Assembly (NCBI GenBank): GCA_033977485.1
Contig: CM066995.1
Coordinates: 45,319,736 to 45,383,735, forward strand
Reading direction: 5' to 3'
Origin: Hydrangea macrophylla
Taxonomy: Eukaryota > Streptophyta > Magnoliopsida > Cornales > Hydrangeaceae
DNA: 64,000 bases
In this document: piece by piece, positions 47,771 to 57,391 of the stretch
Numbering within the stretch: position 1 is the stretch's first letter
Layout: each line of letters begins with the position of its first letter
The notes under the pieces: model-generated
The model's input: only the letters and a program-made list of their open reading frames with translations
The model's database searches: none
Told to the model about the DNA's origin: nothing
Position numbers and translations under genes: made by a program

Positions 47771-47884
47771 GGCCGACACTCGATGAAAAGGTAGCGGCAC
47801 TCAGTGAGTGCCGCGCGACATTTGATGGAGTGCCGGCCAGCACTCAGTGAGTGCCGCTCCTCTTCACCGAGTGCCGCAGCGTGT
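47771..47884 (-). repeat. GGCACTC/GAGTGCC palindrome cluster, antisense gene 2
   Basis: Four to five variants, two of them a perfect GCACTCACTGAGTGC type. In gene orientation it ends CTTTTCATCGAGTGTCGG, nearly identical to the end of the cluster of antisense gene 1. Confidence 0.85.
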
Positions 47885-48999
47885 GCCAGATGGCCCTCTT
47901 CCTCCTAAATTTCATAGTTATAATAAGTGTCACCGAATTTTGCTCCCATGTCCTCAAAGTTTTTCCCTCGTTTCGAAAGGACCCTCGGAGTTTGAAAAGT
48001 GAGTTCTTAAGCCCTTTCACAAATTAAAATGAGCCTTGATTGTGAGGAATTTTTGTCAAAAACACCCAGTTTTAGCAAATAAACTAAATTGAGTCAAATT
48101 GACTCTGGATATTGAAATTTTGATGTGATTGGAGTCTGATTGACTCCAAAATTCTGGAAATTTTAATTTTGATTGGAATTTAATCAGGCTCCGGATTTTT
48201 TTTGAAAATGAATTTGATTAGGAGTCTAACCAACCCCGATTTTTGGAAGTTGAACAAATTGGAGTCTAATCGGCACTGGATTTTTGGCAATTTAATTTGA
48301 TTGGAGACTCATTGACTCCAGGTTTTGAAAGATTTGGTTTAATTGGAGTCTGACTGACTCCAGATTTTCGAAGATTGATTTGATTAGAGTCTGAATAACT
48401 CCGGATTTTGTAAATTGAATAATTTGGGGCTTAACTGACTCCAGATTTTGAAAATTTTGACTTAAGTCTATAGGACTCCGAATTTTTGGAATTTTGATTA
48501 AATTGGAATTTGATTGATTCCCGATTTTTTTGAAAATTGATTTGATTTGAGCATGATTGGCTCCAATCTTTTGAAAATTAATTTGATTTGAGCTCAGTTG
48601 CCTCCTGATTTCGCAAATTGAAAAGAAACCGGATAGATTCCAGATTTTGAGAATTAGATTGAATTGGGGGATTGATTTGATCTTGAAAGTTGAAAGGATT
48701 GAAAAATGATTGACTCCAGATTTTGAAAATAGATTTGATTTGACTCCAGATTATGAGAAAATTGAACCGATTTTGAATATGATTGACCTTTGATTCCAGA
48801 AATTTAAAGCGGATTTGAATCTGAGTAGTTCCAGATTTAGGAAAGTTAATTCGAAGTTGAAACCTGAAAAAGTAACCCCTAAAAAGGGAGAGGGGAAAAA
48901 ATTAGGAATTATAAGTCAAATCGAATCAGCATTGACTTTGCCCTGTGAAAAATTTGTATCCTCGATTTTTGTAACGAATCCGTGCTAATTTCAGCATGC
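47885..48999. repeat. Degenerate GGAGTC...GACTCC repeats
   Basis: Between 48070 and 48850 a loose unit of 40-50 bp (TTGGAGTCTGATTGACTCCA plus an A/T-rich tail such as GATTTTGAAAATTGATTTG) recurs about fifteen times. No gene. Diverged tandem repeats fit the hypervariable 3' region of Tat elements. Confidence 0.65.
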
Positions 49000-49750
49000 T
49001 ACCTAATTTGACTATGGAGTGTAAGGCGTGAAGCGGCTCAGTCGATCAGATGATTTTTGGAGGATTATGGAGTGTAAGGCATGAAGCGACTCAATCTTTC
49101 AGCGCGCTACCTGATTTGACTATGGAGTGTAAGGCGTGAATCGGCTCAGTCGATCAGATGATTTTTGGAGGATTATGGAGTGTAAGGCATGAAGTGACTC
49201 AATCTTTCAGCGTGCTACCTGATTTGACTATGGAGTGTAAGGCGTGAAGTGGCTCAGTCAATCAGATGATTTTTGGAGGATTATGGAGCGTAAGGCGTGA
49301 AGAGACTCAATCTTTCAGCGTGCTACCTGATTTGACTATGGAGTGTAAGGCATGAAGCGGCTCAGTCGATCAGATGATTTTTTGGAGGATTATGGAGTGT
49401 AAGGCGTGAAGCAATTCAATCTTTCAGCGTGCTACCTGATTTGACTATGGAGTGTAAGGCGTAAAGCAGCTCAATCAATCAGATGATTTTTGGAGGATTA
49501 TAGAGTGTAAGGCGATTTGTCTAAAAGTTTAATTCGATTTGTCATCCGTAATGATAAAAAACCAGAACAAGAACTGACCCTGCGTGCTACCTGATTTGAC
49601 TATGGAGTGTAAGGCGTAAAGCGGCTCAATCAATCAGATGATTTTTGGAGAATTATAGAGTGCAAGGCATGAAGCGACTCAATCTTTCAGCGTGCTACTC
49701 GATTTGACTATGGAGTGTAAGACGTGAAGCGGCTCGGTCGATCAGATGAT
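48998..49750. repeat. 108-bp tandem repeat, seven copies
   Basis: GCTACCTGATTTGACTATGG recurs at about 48998, 49106, 49214, 49322, 49431, 49586 and 49694, a period of 108 bp with one longer gap. Each unit consists of two related halves of about 54 bp that both start TATGGAGTGTAAGGC. Confidence 0.9.
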
Positions 49751-50155
49751 TCCTCGAAACACATGTTCCCAAGAATAAAACCATAACATAACTGGAGAAT
49801 TTAGAGCATAAGGCACATATTTGATAATAGGAAGATCAATATGACTCCGGACCATCACATTTGGGGAGCATGAGATATGAAATTTGAGCATATGCATCAC
49901 GATAAGATAGGAGTACATTTGTGTGGTTATTTGCATTTATGTGTTGTCCTTTGCTCAAACTACGTCCTGGTCTAATTTCCGATGGGATACGTAGGCAGCT
50001 CAATATTGAGCACGACCTACTTTTGGCTCTCTGCGCACCCGACTTTTGCAATGCACTTTTGTTTTTTACCTGGATTCGACCACTTGGTCAAAGGCTTGTC
50101 TTTCACACATGCTTTGACATTCACTTGTGATACGCCTTGCTTCACAAGCTCTGTC

Positions 50156-50169
50156 GAAGAGGGGCAAAC
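50156..50169 (+). other. Polypurine tract of B
   Basis: GAAGAGGGGCAAAC directly before the 3' LTR. Its AGGGGCAAACT core is repeated twice after pol (42231 and 42279). Confidence 0.8.
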
Positions 50170-50747
50170 TGTAGACACCCCGATTTTGACCAAACGTCAA
50201 ATCCAGGGATTGGTTACCTCTTAAGACCAATGATGACGATGATCGGTGAAATTCAAAGATTTTTCAGAGAATTCAAATTCTTCAAAGATTCTTCAAGAAA
50301 AGTTTCAAAATAAAAAAAAATCAAATCAAAGAAGGAAAAATTGGGTATTCAAGAGAAACCTGAACGTCGAAGAACGTGTGAGGAAATCAGTCTGAGAATA
50401 CCTTCAAAAGAATATATATATATATACATATAGTAATGATAATAAGATATATATAAAAAGAAAAGAGAGAAAGAGAGAGAAGAAGAAAAGAAAGAGTTCT
50501 AAAATATATATGTATATATAAGGAGAAAGTGAAAAAGAATTTTGAAAAAAAGTCTTGAAAAGAAAAAAGAAGAAAAGAAAAAAAAAAAAGAAATAAAAGG
50601 TTTATATGGGAATGTATACCATGCATATAAGTACATTTTAATAAAGTACATTACAATTATAAGAACATTAGTATATACTTTACTAGATAAATTAGGTTTA
50701 TATTAATATATATGTTGAAAATTAAAAAGAGGGCAAAATTCTGTTAG

Positions 50748-50852
50748 CCCCGGCACCCGGGAAAGCCGCCGGCACTCACTGAGTGCCGCCCGAAATTCAG
50801 TGAGTGCCGCTCGGCACTCAGTGGGTGCCGCATGCAGCCATCGAGTGCCGCG
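50748..50852 (+). repeat. GGCACTC/GAGTGCC palindrome cluster in the LTR of B
   Basis: Four to five variants, including GGCACTCACTGAGTGCC and GGCACTCAGTGGGTGCC. It ends GCCATCGAGTGCCGCG about 100 bp before the TATA box, the same closing half-site (CATCGAGTG) as in both antisense promoters. Confidence 0.9.
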
Positions 50853-50947
50853 AACTGTAACAGATTGCTTTTCTCACATGTTCTAGAAGAAAACTTTGCA
50901 CATAGGTTTCCACCCGAATTTACCCATTTAACCTTGTCATGTTGGTC

Positions 50948-50955
50948 TATATAAA
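50948..50955 (+). promoter_or_regulatory. TATA box of the LTR of B
   Basis: TATATAAA followed by a purine-rich GAGA leader. It is the likely core promoter of B. The 5' LTR copy has lost it. Confidence 0.65.
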
Positions 50956-53607
50956 CAGACCTTCATCTCCTTTATGGGGACTTTTACTCTTAGTTTTGAA
51001 TTTTTCACTTAAAATCTTAAAGAGATACAAGAGAGAGAGAGATATAATAGAGAGAGAATTGAGAGAAGAAAGAAGAGTTTTCTTGAAGAATTGGAAGAAG
51101 AATTTGAAGATTGTGGAAGAGCTTCCCAAGAAATTGAAGAAATCCTTGAGGTCATAGAGGTAACCTCTCAATCCTTGGTAGAATTAGGGAAATTCAATCA
51201 CAAGTTCATAGTTCTAGGAACTTTACACATTTTCAAAACCTCTCTTCTTACCTCATTTCATCACACACCACAAAGAATTTGTGATTGAATGATCATGTGT
51301 TATTTTCATGGATTTGGGTCTAAATATAGCTTTGGATTTAAGAATAAAAGAGTTTTGACTTGAAATTTTCAAATAACCTTTGATTTCATTTCTCTTGTTT
51401 ATATTCTTCTCATAGGATCTATGAGATCTTCAATATCTCATTAGATCTCTTTGAGTTTGATCCTCTAGTCCCTTATGATCTTATGATTTACATGGGGATT
51501 AAGATTGGTCATGGTCATATCTACACATAGTTGGTTGAATTCAAGTCTTAACTCATGACTTGGATTTCCCTATTAGGAATCTTATGGAATCCATACTATA
51601 TTCTATAGAGATTTAAGTAGATTTGGATATCATTAAGTCTCCAAGGACCATTAATTTGAGAGGAGAATAGTATATTATAGTTCTAATTTTCTCAAGAATC
51701 ATATATTTAAGAGGGGAATTAGATGTAAGTTTTCATAGTTTGTTTGTTGAAATTTAAGGAATTTGAATATTCAAGAGTTCATAAGATTGAGTAAGACCTT
51801 TGGACTCACTTCTCTCATGAGATTTATGATGGGGTTTCCTTAAGGCTAAATCTATGGATCACTTTATATTTCATCACTCATTTTAAATGGCTATAATCAT
51901 ACTTGATCCTAGTTCTCTCTAGAATCATGGATCAAGTTTGACTTGAAAAAAATGAACACTAATCTAACAAAGGTGCAGTGAATCCATAAACCAATCGTGA
52001 TCAAAGATTTTTTATAGAGTCATGATTCATTGGAAATGGATGAGACCAATTGGAGGATGTTCATAACTCATTTAAGCATCTCTGCAATTTTTGTTTTGAT
52101 GAAATTCCATGTCTAAGATGGTTTGGTCTTATGATTTCAAAACAAGCAACTCTCTGTCCAAAATTTCAGAATAATAAGTCCGTTTTAAAATTAATAAATT
52201 AGAACCTTAATAGAGTTTCTCGGGTCTCTAATAATTTTTTCTAAGTACCTTAATGTGTTAGGAAGATACCCTAAAAAGATCTAAGTGTTTCTCATTTTTT
52301 TGCTATTTTTATAAAATCGGACAGAGAGTTGCAGATTCCTGAGTGATGTCTAGTGTTTTCCATATTCCTAGAGATCTAACCGTTCAAACCTTGATTTTAT
52401 TTTTGGGTTAGAAACTAGACTCATAGAGGCATATCATATACAAAAATCATTAAGATCCAACCGTTGGAAGTATGGTTTTTCTACCTTTTAAAATCTGGTA
52501 TGTTCTCTATAATTTAGGAAAAACAGTCACTGTTTTTGTCTAGTCTCATTGATTTTAACTTAAATGGTTTCCTAATGTCTTGGAACCCAAATCATGTTTT
52601 GAATAATGATAATTTAGCTTAAATCCAGAGGCTAAGTTATCTAAATTAGTGAATAAATTCATATCTCATTCTTGTTTATAATCATTCATTCATCCATGTA
52701 CATTGATGCTTATGATTAGGATTAGTTATTGTATAAAGTTGGACTTAGTTGAACATAATTGAATATAAACATGGATTCCTTATGATCGTGTTGGGATTAT
52801 AGAACCCCTATATGGACATTACATTGGCTCCTAGTTGAGGCTTGTATATCTATAAAGGTGCTATGACTCCAATTAATTAAAAGGAATTCATAGTTTTGTT
52901 GATTCTTTCAATGCTTGATAGATCTAAGCTAGAGATTTAGGATTGATTATTTGATGTCATGTTATTATGTGAAGCATGTGGACTAAACTTTGTTTTGTAG
53001 CGCATTTGAGGTATAATTTCTCAACTCCTTCTCTAGTTTGTTTCATTCCTTGATTTTAAATGATTTTCGACTCCATGCGCGACACCTTAGCTTATGTTTT
53101 GCCTTATGTGTATATGTGATTAGAGACATTTTTCCTTGGATTTCTATTCTTTGTATGCATTGCACGTTTCCCATTTCGCGGCTGGATCTCGGGTAAGTTA
53201 TCTAGTTCCCTACTTGCACATCATTTTGCTTGCTACTTGAATTATGTGGCTTATGAATGATATTTTATCGTTAGCAATTTTGCACCCTTTTTGACATGCT
53301 TGTGATATGTATACTTATATCTATGTATTAATTGAGGGCATACTTAGATTATTAATTCGATTAAATAGGATAATGAGTAGAGGCCTATCACGAGATAGGA
53401 TGAAAGGGGGTGTTTTAGTCCATCGGGCTCCTTCCCCTTTCATTCCATAATCCCCGGACCCAGATTATCTTTGGTTTCGCAAAAGATCGGCTGCATTTAA
53501 AAGAATGGTTTTTTAATTTTCCTAAAAAAATTAAGTGGCGACTCGTATTTGAATTTGAAAATTGTTTTAAAAAGTTTTGAAAGTGGGCCCAAATGCCGGT
53601 ATCCACA

Positions 53608-53653
53608 CTATGCGCGAATTTCGCAGACGAAATTTCTTTTAAGGTGGGTAGGA
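53608..53653 (+). other. Last internal bases and polypurine tract of element A
   Basis: TTTCGCAGACGAAATTTC then AAGGTGGGTAGGA, the chromovirus ending that precedes a 3' LTR. It shows that B lies inside A, near A's 3' end. Confidence 0.75.
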
Positions 53654-54567
53654 TGTAATACCCCGTATTTAATTTTTACTTTTTAATCTAAAGTATACCA
53701 TTTTTGGAATTTGTATTGTGTAATATTTACCTGTGCATGTACGTGGTGGTGTGGGTTGACCACACCGGATAAAAATTTTGGTATAACTTGGAGCCCAATT
53801 CACAAGACTGTGCTCGTGTGAATGTGTTGAAGCTTATGCTTCTCTATACATGGTGACCAAGAATTTTTATGCCTATATATTCTACCCCAACCCACAACAC
53901 AAAGCTATCAAACTCATATATCTCAAACTCTCAACAACTCCCTCAACTCTCCAATGTCTCTCTCTCTCTCGGCTACACACAACACACCCACATATATTGG
54001 TTATTCACACACACATATTGATCTATCTACACACACATAGAATTTTATATATATACATACAAGCAGTTTCATATTCAAGGTGGTTTTAATTCAAGCTTGG
54101 ATTATTGTATTGGACTTCTTTTTGGGTAGGCTTCCTACTGAAATTTGTAATGTCAGTTTATGTTACCACTGTGTGTATATATATAGACTTATATATATTG
54201 TTAAAGGTACGAAAATAGCGAGCAGAAAAAATGGTAAAGAAAACTTGATTTCTTTATACCAAATGAAAGGTCTCGATCCCGCGAGACTCCCTTTTGAATT
54301 TCAAAGGCTAATTATTTTTGGTTGCATCGAACGGTCGATTTAAAGTTTTGTCACCATTCAGATTTTTGACAAAATCAAGAGCTATGATTTGATTCATGAA
54401 ATTCTGATTTCATTTTTGAAATCTATGCGGAAAAAGGAAGAGATTAATACATTGGAAGTCCTGTTTTGGTTAAGTTTTCAAAATGGGTAAAATTTGGCCT
54501 TTAATTTCAAAACAGGGGAAGAAGAAGGAAGAAGACAATTCTGTGACATCTCGCGCGCGCGACCCGC
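53654..54567 (+). repeat. 3' LTR of element A, interrupted
   Basis: Aligns with 14799-15715 of the 5' LTR and stops at the start of the CGCGCGAG cluster. The remaining 1.5 kb is not in the window; it probably lies beyond E and D. Confidence 0.85.
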
Positions 54568-55169
54568 TCTTGTGCAACACCCAAGTGTAGGTGATCGTGC
54601 AAGTAATACTGGATAAGTCCAGGTCGATCCCACAGGGAAGGAATAGGGAGAATGTCTACTAAGTTATAACCTAAAGAAAAAGAAAATAAGAATGAATGAT
54701 TGGAGGTGTACTAACAAATCCTAATTAATTAAATTAAATTAAATAATAAACTAAACATAAAGAAACATATTTAATTAAATGAGTAAATTAAAGGTGTCGG
54801 AAACACGTGAATCCACATTGATCCTAACCATCTACCATGCATACTCATTAATGTTCTATGGAGTTCATTCCTCTTCAGCATTCCGTATTTTTCTAAAGAT
54901 AAAGAATCAATAGCCCTTTCATGACCGTGACTATATCATCACAAGTGATTTAAAATACTTAGAAGACGGTTTAAAACAATGGTAATTACTTTCACTCTAA
55001 ATGCTGTTAGCATTCAAAGTAGTTTTCAAAAGTCATTGAAGAAAATAGCCTTAAGGCTTTAAGTTCTAAAAACTATTGTGACAAAATGAGCTTATAGGGA
55101 CAATTTGATGACAAATTTCCAAAACAGAAAGTCATGGAATACTTAAAAGAATCATCTCAGGAATCAACA

Positions 55170-55293
55170 AGTTCGATCGATCAAAGCGCTCTCGATCGAT
55201 CGAACATCATCATCCTTCAATTGATCGAAATATCTTCGATCGCTTGACTATGGCTCTGGTTCGATCGATCGAAATACCTTCGATCGATCGAGC
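55170..55293 (-). repeat. TCGATCGA cluster of E, downstream
   Basis: Six variants of TTCGATCGATCGAA, about 360-480 bp downstream (minus strand) of the TATA box of E. The position matches that of the second cluster in C. Confidence 0.75.
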
Positions 55294-55648
55294 CCAAGAT
55301 TTCTAAAGATTGCATGGCAGAGGTTGGAAATCAATGTTTCATCACATATTTCCAACGTCTAAACTACGAAAACATGATTAAACTAATACAGAAAGAATAA
55401 AACCAAACAATCACAACAACTAGAGTCATAAACAATCAAATAAGATAAAGGAAAGGAAAAACCTGGAATAAATCTGAAAATAACTTGTAAATAACTTGAA
55501 TCTTCAATGATCTTTAGTATAATAATGAAAAAAGAGGAAGAAAAATAAGAATCTAACCTAATCTACTCCTAATCTAACCCTAAAACTACCCTAAACTGCT
55601 GTTTTCTGCGTTCTGGAGCGTCCTCCCTTCGTCTGGCGTCAAAACGAC

Positions 55649-55658
55649 TTATATATAG
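55649..55658 (-). promoter_or_regulatory. TATA box of E
   Basis: Minus strand CTATATATAA, about 40 bp downstream of the upstream TCGATCGA cluster. Confidence 0.6.
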
Positions 55659-55698
55659 GGTTCCCGTAGAGTTTACGCAACTTGTGGGTGAATATAAA

Positions 55699-55770
55699 GT
55701 TCGATCGATCGAGCTTAGTTCGATCGATCGAAGGTTCGATCGATTGAACTCTCCTCAATCGCTTGAACTT
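55699..55770 (-). repeat. TCGATCGA cluster of E, upstream
   Basis: Four variants of TTCGATCGATCGAA in 72 bp, directly upstream of the TATA box on the minus strand. Confidence 0.8.
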
Positions 55771-56994
55771 CTCTGATTTTGACAGCTCTTTGCACCGATG
55801 GGAGAATGGCCATAACTTGTCATTCGAACCTCGGATTGACCTCCCGTTTGCGGCCACACGACCGTAACTCAAAGATCTACATTTCATGTCTGTAGGAAAA
55901 TCTTCCAAATCTGAAGTCTTCATTGTCAAAATTGGCGTTTTCTCAGCTGCTTCTATTGTTCTCTTCACCAGAATCACTTTCTTTAGCTCCACTTCATCGA
56001 TTTACATTCTAATACCTATAAAACAATGCAAAAACATATATTTTAGCATTAAAACAATAAAAAGAACATTGTTATTAGAATGCACCTAAATGTAGGTGAT
56101 GTTGTCAATATCAAGATATAAAAAGTGTTCTTTACTTTTCAAAAGATTTGTAGTGTGAAAGCAAAGGTCGAACCCACAGGGATTGGTTAACTACAGCGAC
56201 TTAATTTTAAAACCTAACTTTAGTTAATTATGAAAATGGATTTTGATTTGATTTTAATTAAACTAATAACAATAAAAATAAATCTAAATTATGAAAGCAA
56301 TTAAAGTTGTTATAAATATGTTTAAGAGAACCTAGGATTGCAAATCCACCACTAGATTCATAATAAGGGTATTTATGAATTACTCTAGCTTATTACGTTG
56401 GATGAATATGAGGAATTGTGGCTACAAGCCCAATTCCTCCGTCAAGAGAATAATCATGGTTCAAGCACCAACATATTCCATCTTCGGTTAGCACGAATTA
56501 TCCCACACTAAACTAGGGTTGTGACATAATTCGTCTAATCTAGGCATGGATTATTCGGATACTTGATAGCACAAATCAATAAAGCACCATCACATGTAAA
56601 TAATCTAAACAAGCACAGCGAGCATAGATCATTGAGCACATCACAGTCAAAATAGATCTAAGACAAGAATAAACTTTGAAAGCAATGATTTAGTCAATAG
56701 AAGTTCGATTTATTTATAAAAATCCTCGGAACATGTGACTGTCATCCATACATAATAAAACTAAAATAAAAACATAAAATACTCCCTATTACTCGACTAG
56801 GGCTTCATTGAAACCCTAGATCTAAGATCTAGCTGTCCATGGAAGTGATGGATGGCAAGTAGTTGATGGAGGAGGCCATGGGAATCCTTGGTCTTCTTCT
56901 TCTTCTCCTTGCTTCCCCCCCTTCAATGGCTGAAAGTATGGTTGTATATTGTGTATATAATAATTGCCAACCCTTTTATTGAAGTAAAATAGGG

Positions 56995-57002
56995 TATATA
57001 TA
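56995..57002 (-). promoter_or_regulatory. TATA box of the LTR of D
   Basis: TATATATA in CTATATATACCC on the minus strand, about 145 bp downstream of the CGCGCGAG cluster. The same box is in the right LTR at about 63913-63920. Confidence 0.6.
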
Positions 57003-57145
57003 GATTTACAACAAGTTTTTGGAAGCTTTCCTAACTCGAAACGCATTAAAACTGCTGTATTTAGCTTTCCAGACGTAATTAGGCAATTTCGTTCGCGTAG
57101 GAATCATCAGTATAGTGAAATACGCAAGTTTGATTTTTACACATA

Positions 57146-57202
57146 TCGCGCGAGCGAATTCTGGATTCTCGCGCGCGCGGCGCGCGCGGCTCGCGCGCGC
57201 GA
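57146..57202 (-). repeat. CGCGCGAG cluster in the LTR of D
   Basis: Five runs of CGCGCGAG/CTCGCGCG and GCGCGCGG in 57 bp, upstream of the TATA box on the minus strand. It is a CG-dense island in otherwise AT-rich sequence. Confidence 0.85.
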
Positions 57203-57391
57203 ACTGGCTTTTTCAGCTTCTTTTTTTCTGCTTTTTCACCCTGTTTAGCCTGACATACTTGATTTCTTCCAAAACCTGTCAGAAAATAGAAAACGAAGTA
57301 AAAATATACAAAAACAGGATAAAAGATACTAACAAATGCTCGTTAAGGCGTATAAATAGGATTTGTTCTCTCCCGATCACACCCCCAAACC

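Larger units (their letters stand above)
21164..53607 (+). mobile_element. Element B: Tat-lineage Ty3/Gypsy element with antisense genes
   Basis: The order is 5' LTR (truncated), primer site TGGCGACTCTGCTGGGGA, leader, gag, protease, G-patch segment, RT, RNase H, second RNase H, integrase, an 8-kb block with two antisense genes and tandem repeats, polypurine tract, 3' LTR. The second RNase H with its own Asp-Glu-Asp-Asp set is a mark of the Tat group. Element C (29538-40008) sits inside its first RNase H. The coding frames carry several stops, so the element is not autonomous now. Confidence 0.85.
50170..53607 (+). repeat. 3' LTR of element B
   Basis: TGTAGACACCCCGATTTTG ... CCGGTATCCACA, 3,438 bp. 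It includes an A/T- and TA-rich part (50300-50720), the palindrome cluster, the TATA box, and about 190 bp (52988-53190) that the 5' LTR lacks. Confidence 0.9.
14799..54567 (+). mobile_element. Element A: old Ty3/Gypsy chromovirus, interrupted
   Basis: The 5' LTR (14799-17258), primer site, gag, protease, RT, RNase H and the start of integrase run to 21163. Element B then begins. A's last bases before its 3' LTR (polypurine region 53635-53653) reappear after B at 53608, followed by the 3' LTR from 53654. That LTR is cut at about 54565 by segment E. Its LTR copies differ at many positions (at least twenty in the first 900 bp by eye), so A is older than C and D. The integrase C-terminus and chromodomain region were lost (see findings). 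Confidence 0.8.
54571..56090 (-). repeat. Segment E: Athila-like LTR
   Basis: Contains GGTCGATCCCACAGGGA near its left end, close to the GGTCGAACCCACAGGGAT of the D LTR, so probably the 3' end of a minus-strand LTR of the same class. The first base may be 54571 or 54592. There is no internal coding region, so it is a solo or partial LTR. It carries two palindrome clusters and a TATA box. Confidence 0.5.
56097..57381 (-). repeat. 3' LTR of element D
   Basis: Plus orientation TGATGTTGTCAATATC ... CCCGATCACA, 1,285 bp. It aligns with 63014-64000 for the part in the window. The polypurine tract (GGTTTGGGGG on minus) borders it at 57382-57391. Confidence 0.85.

Noticed and set aside
50387..50626. 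Minus-strand Phe/Ser-rich frame in the LTR of B
   Set aside because: It is a reading of A/GA-rich and TA-repeat DNA without domain features.
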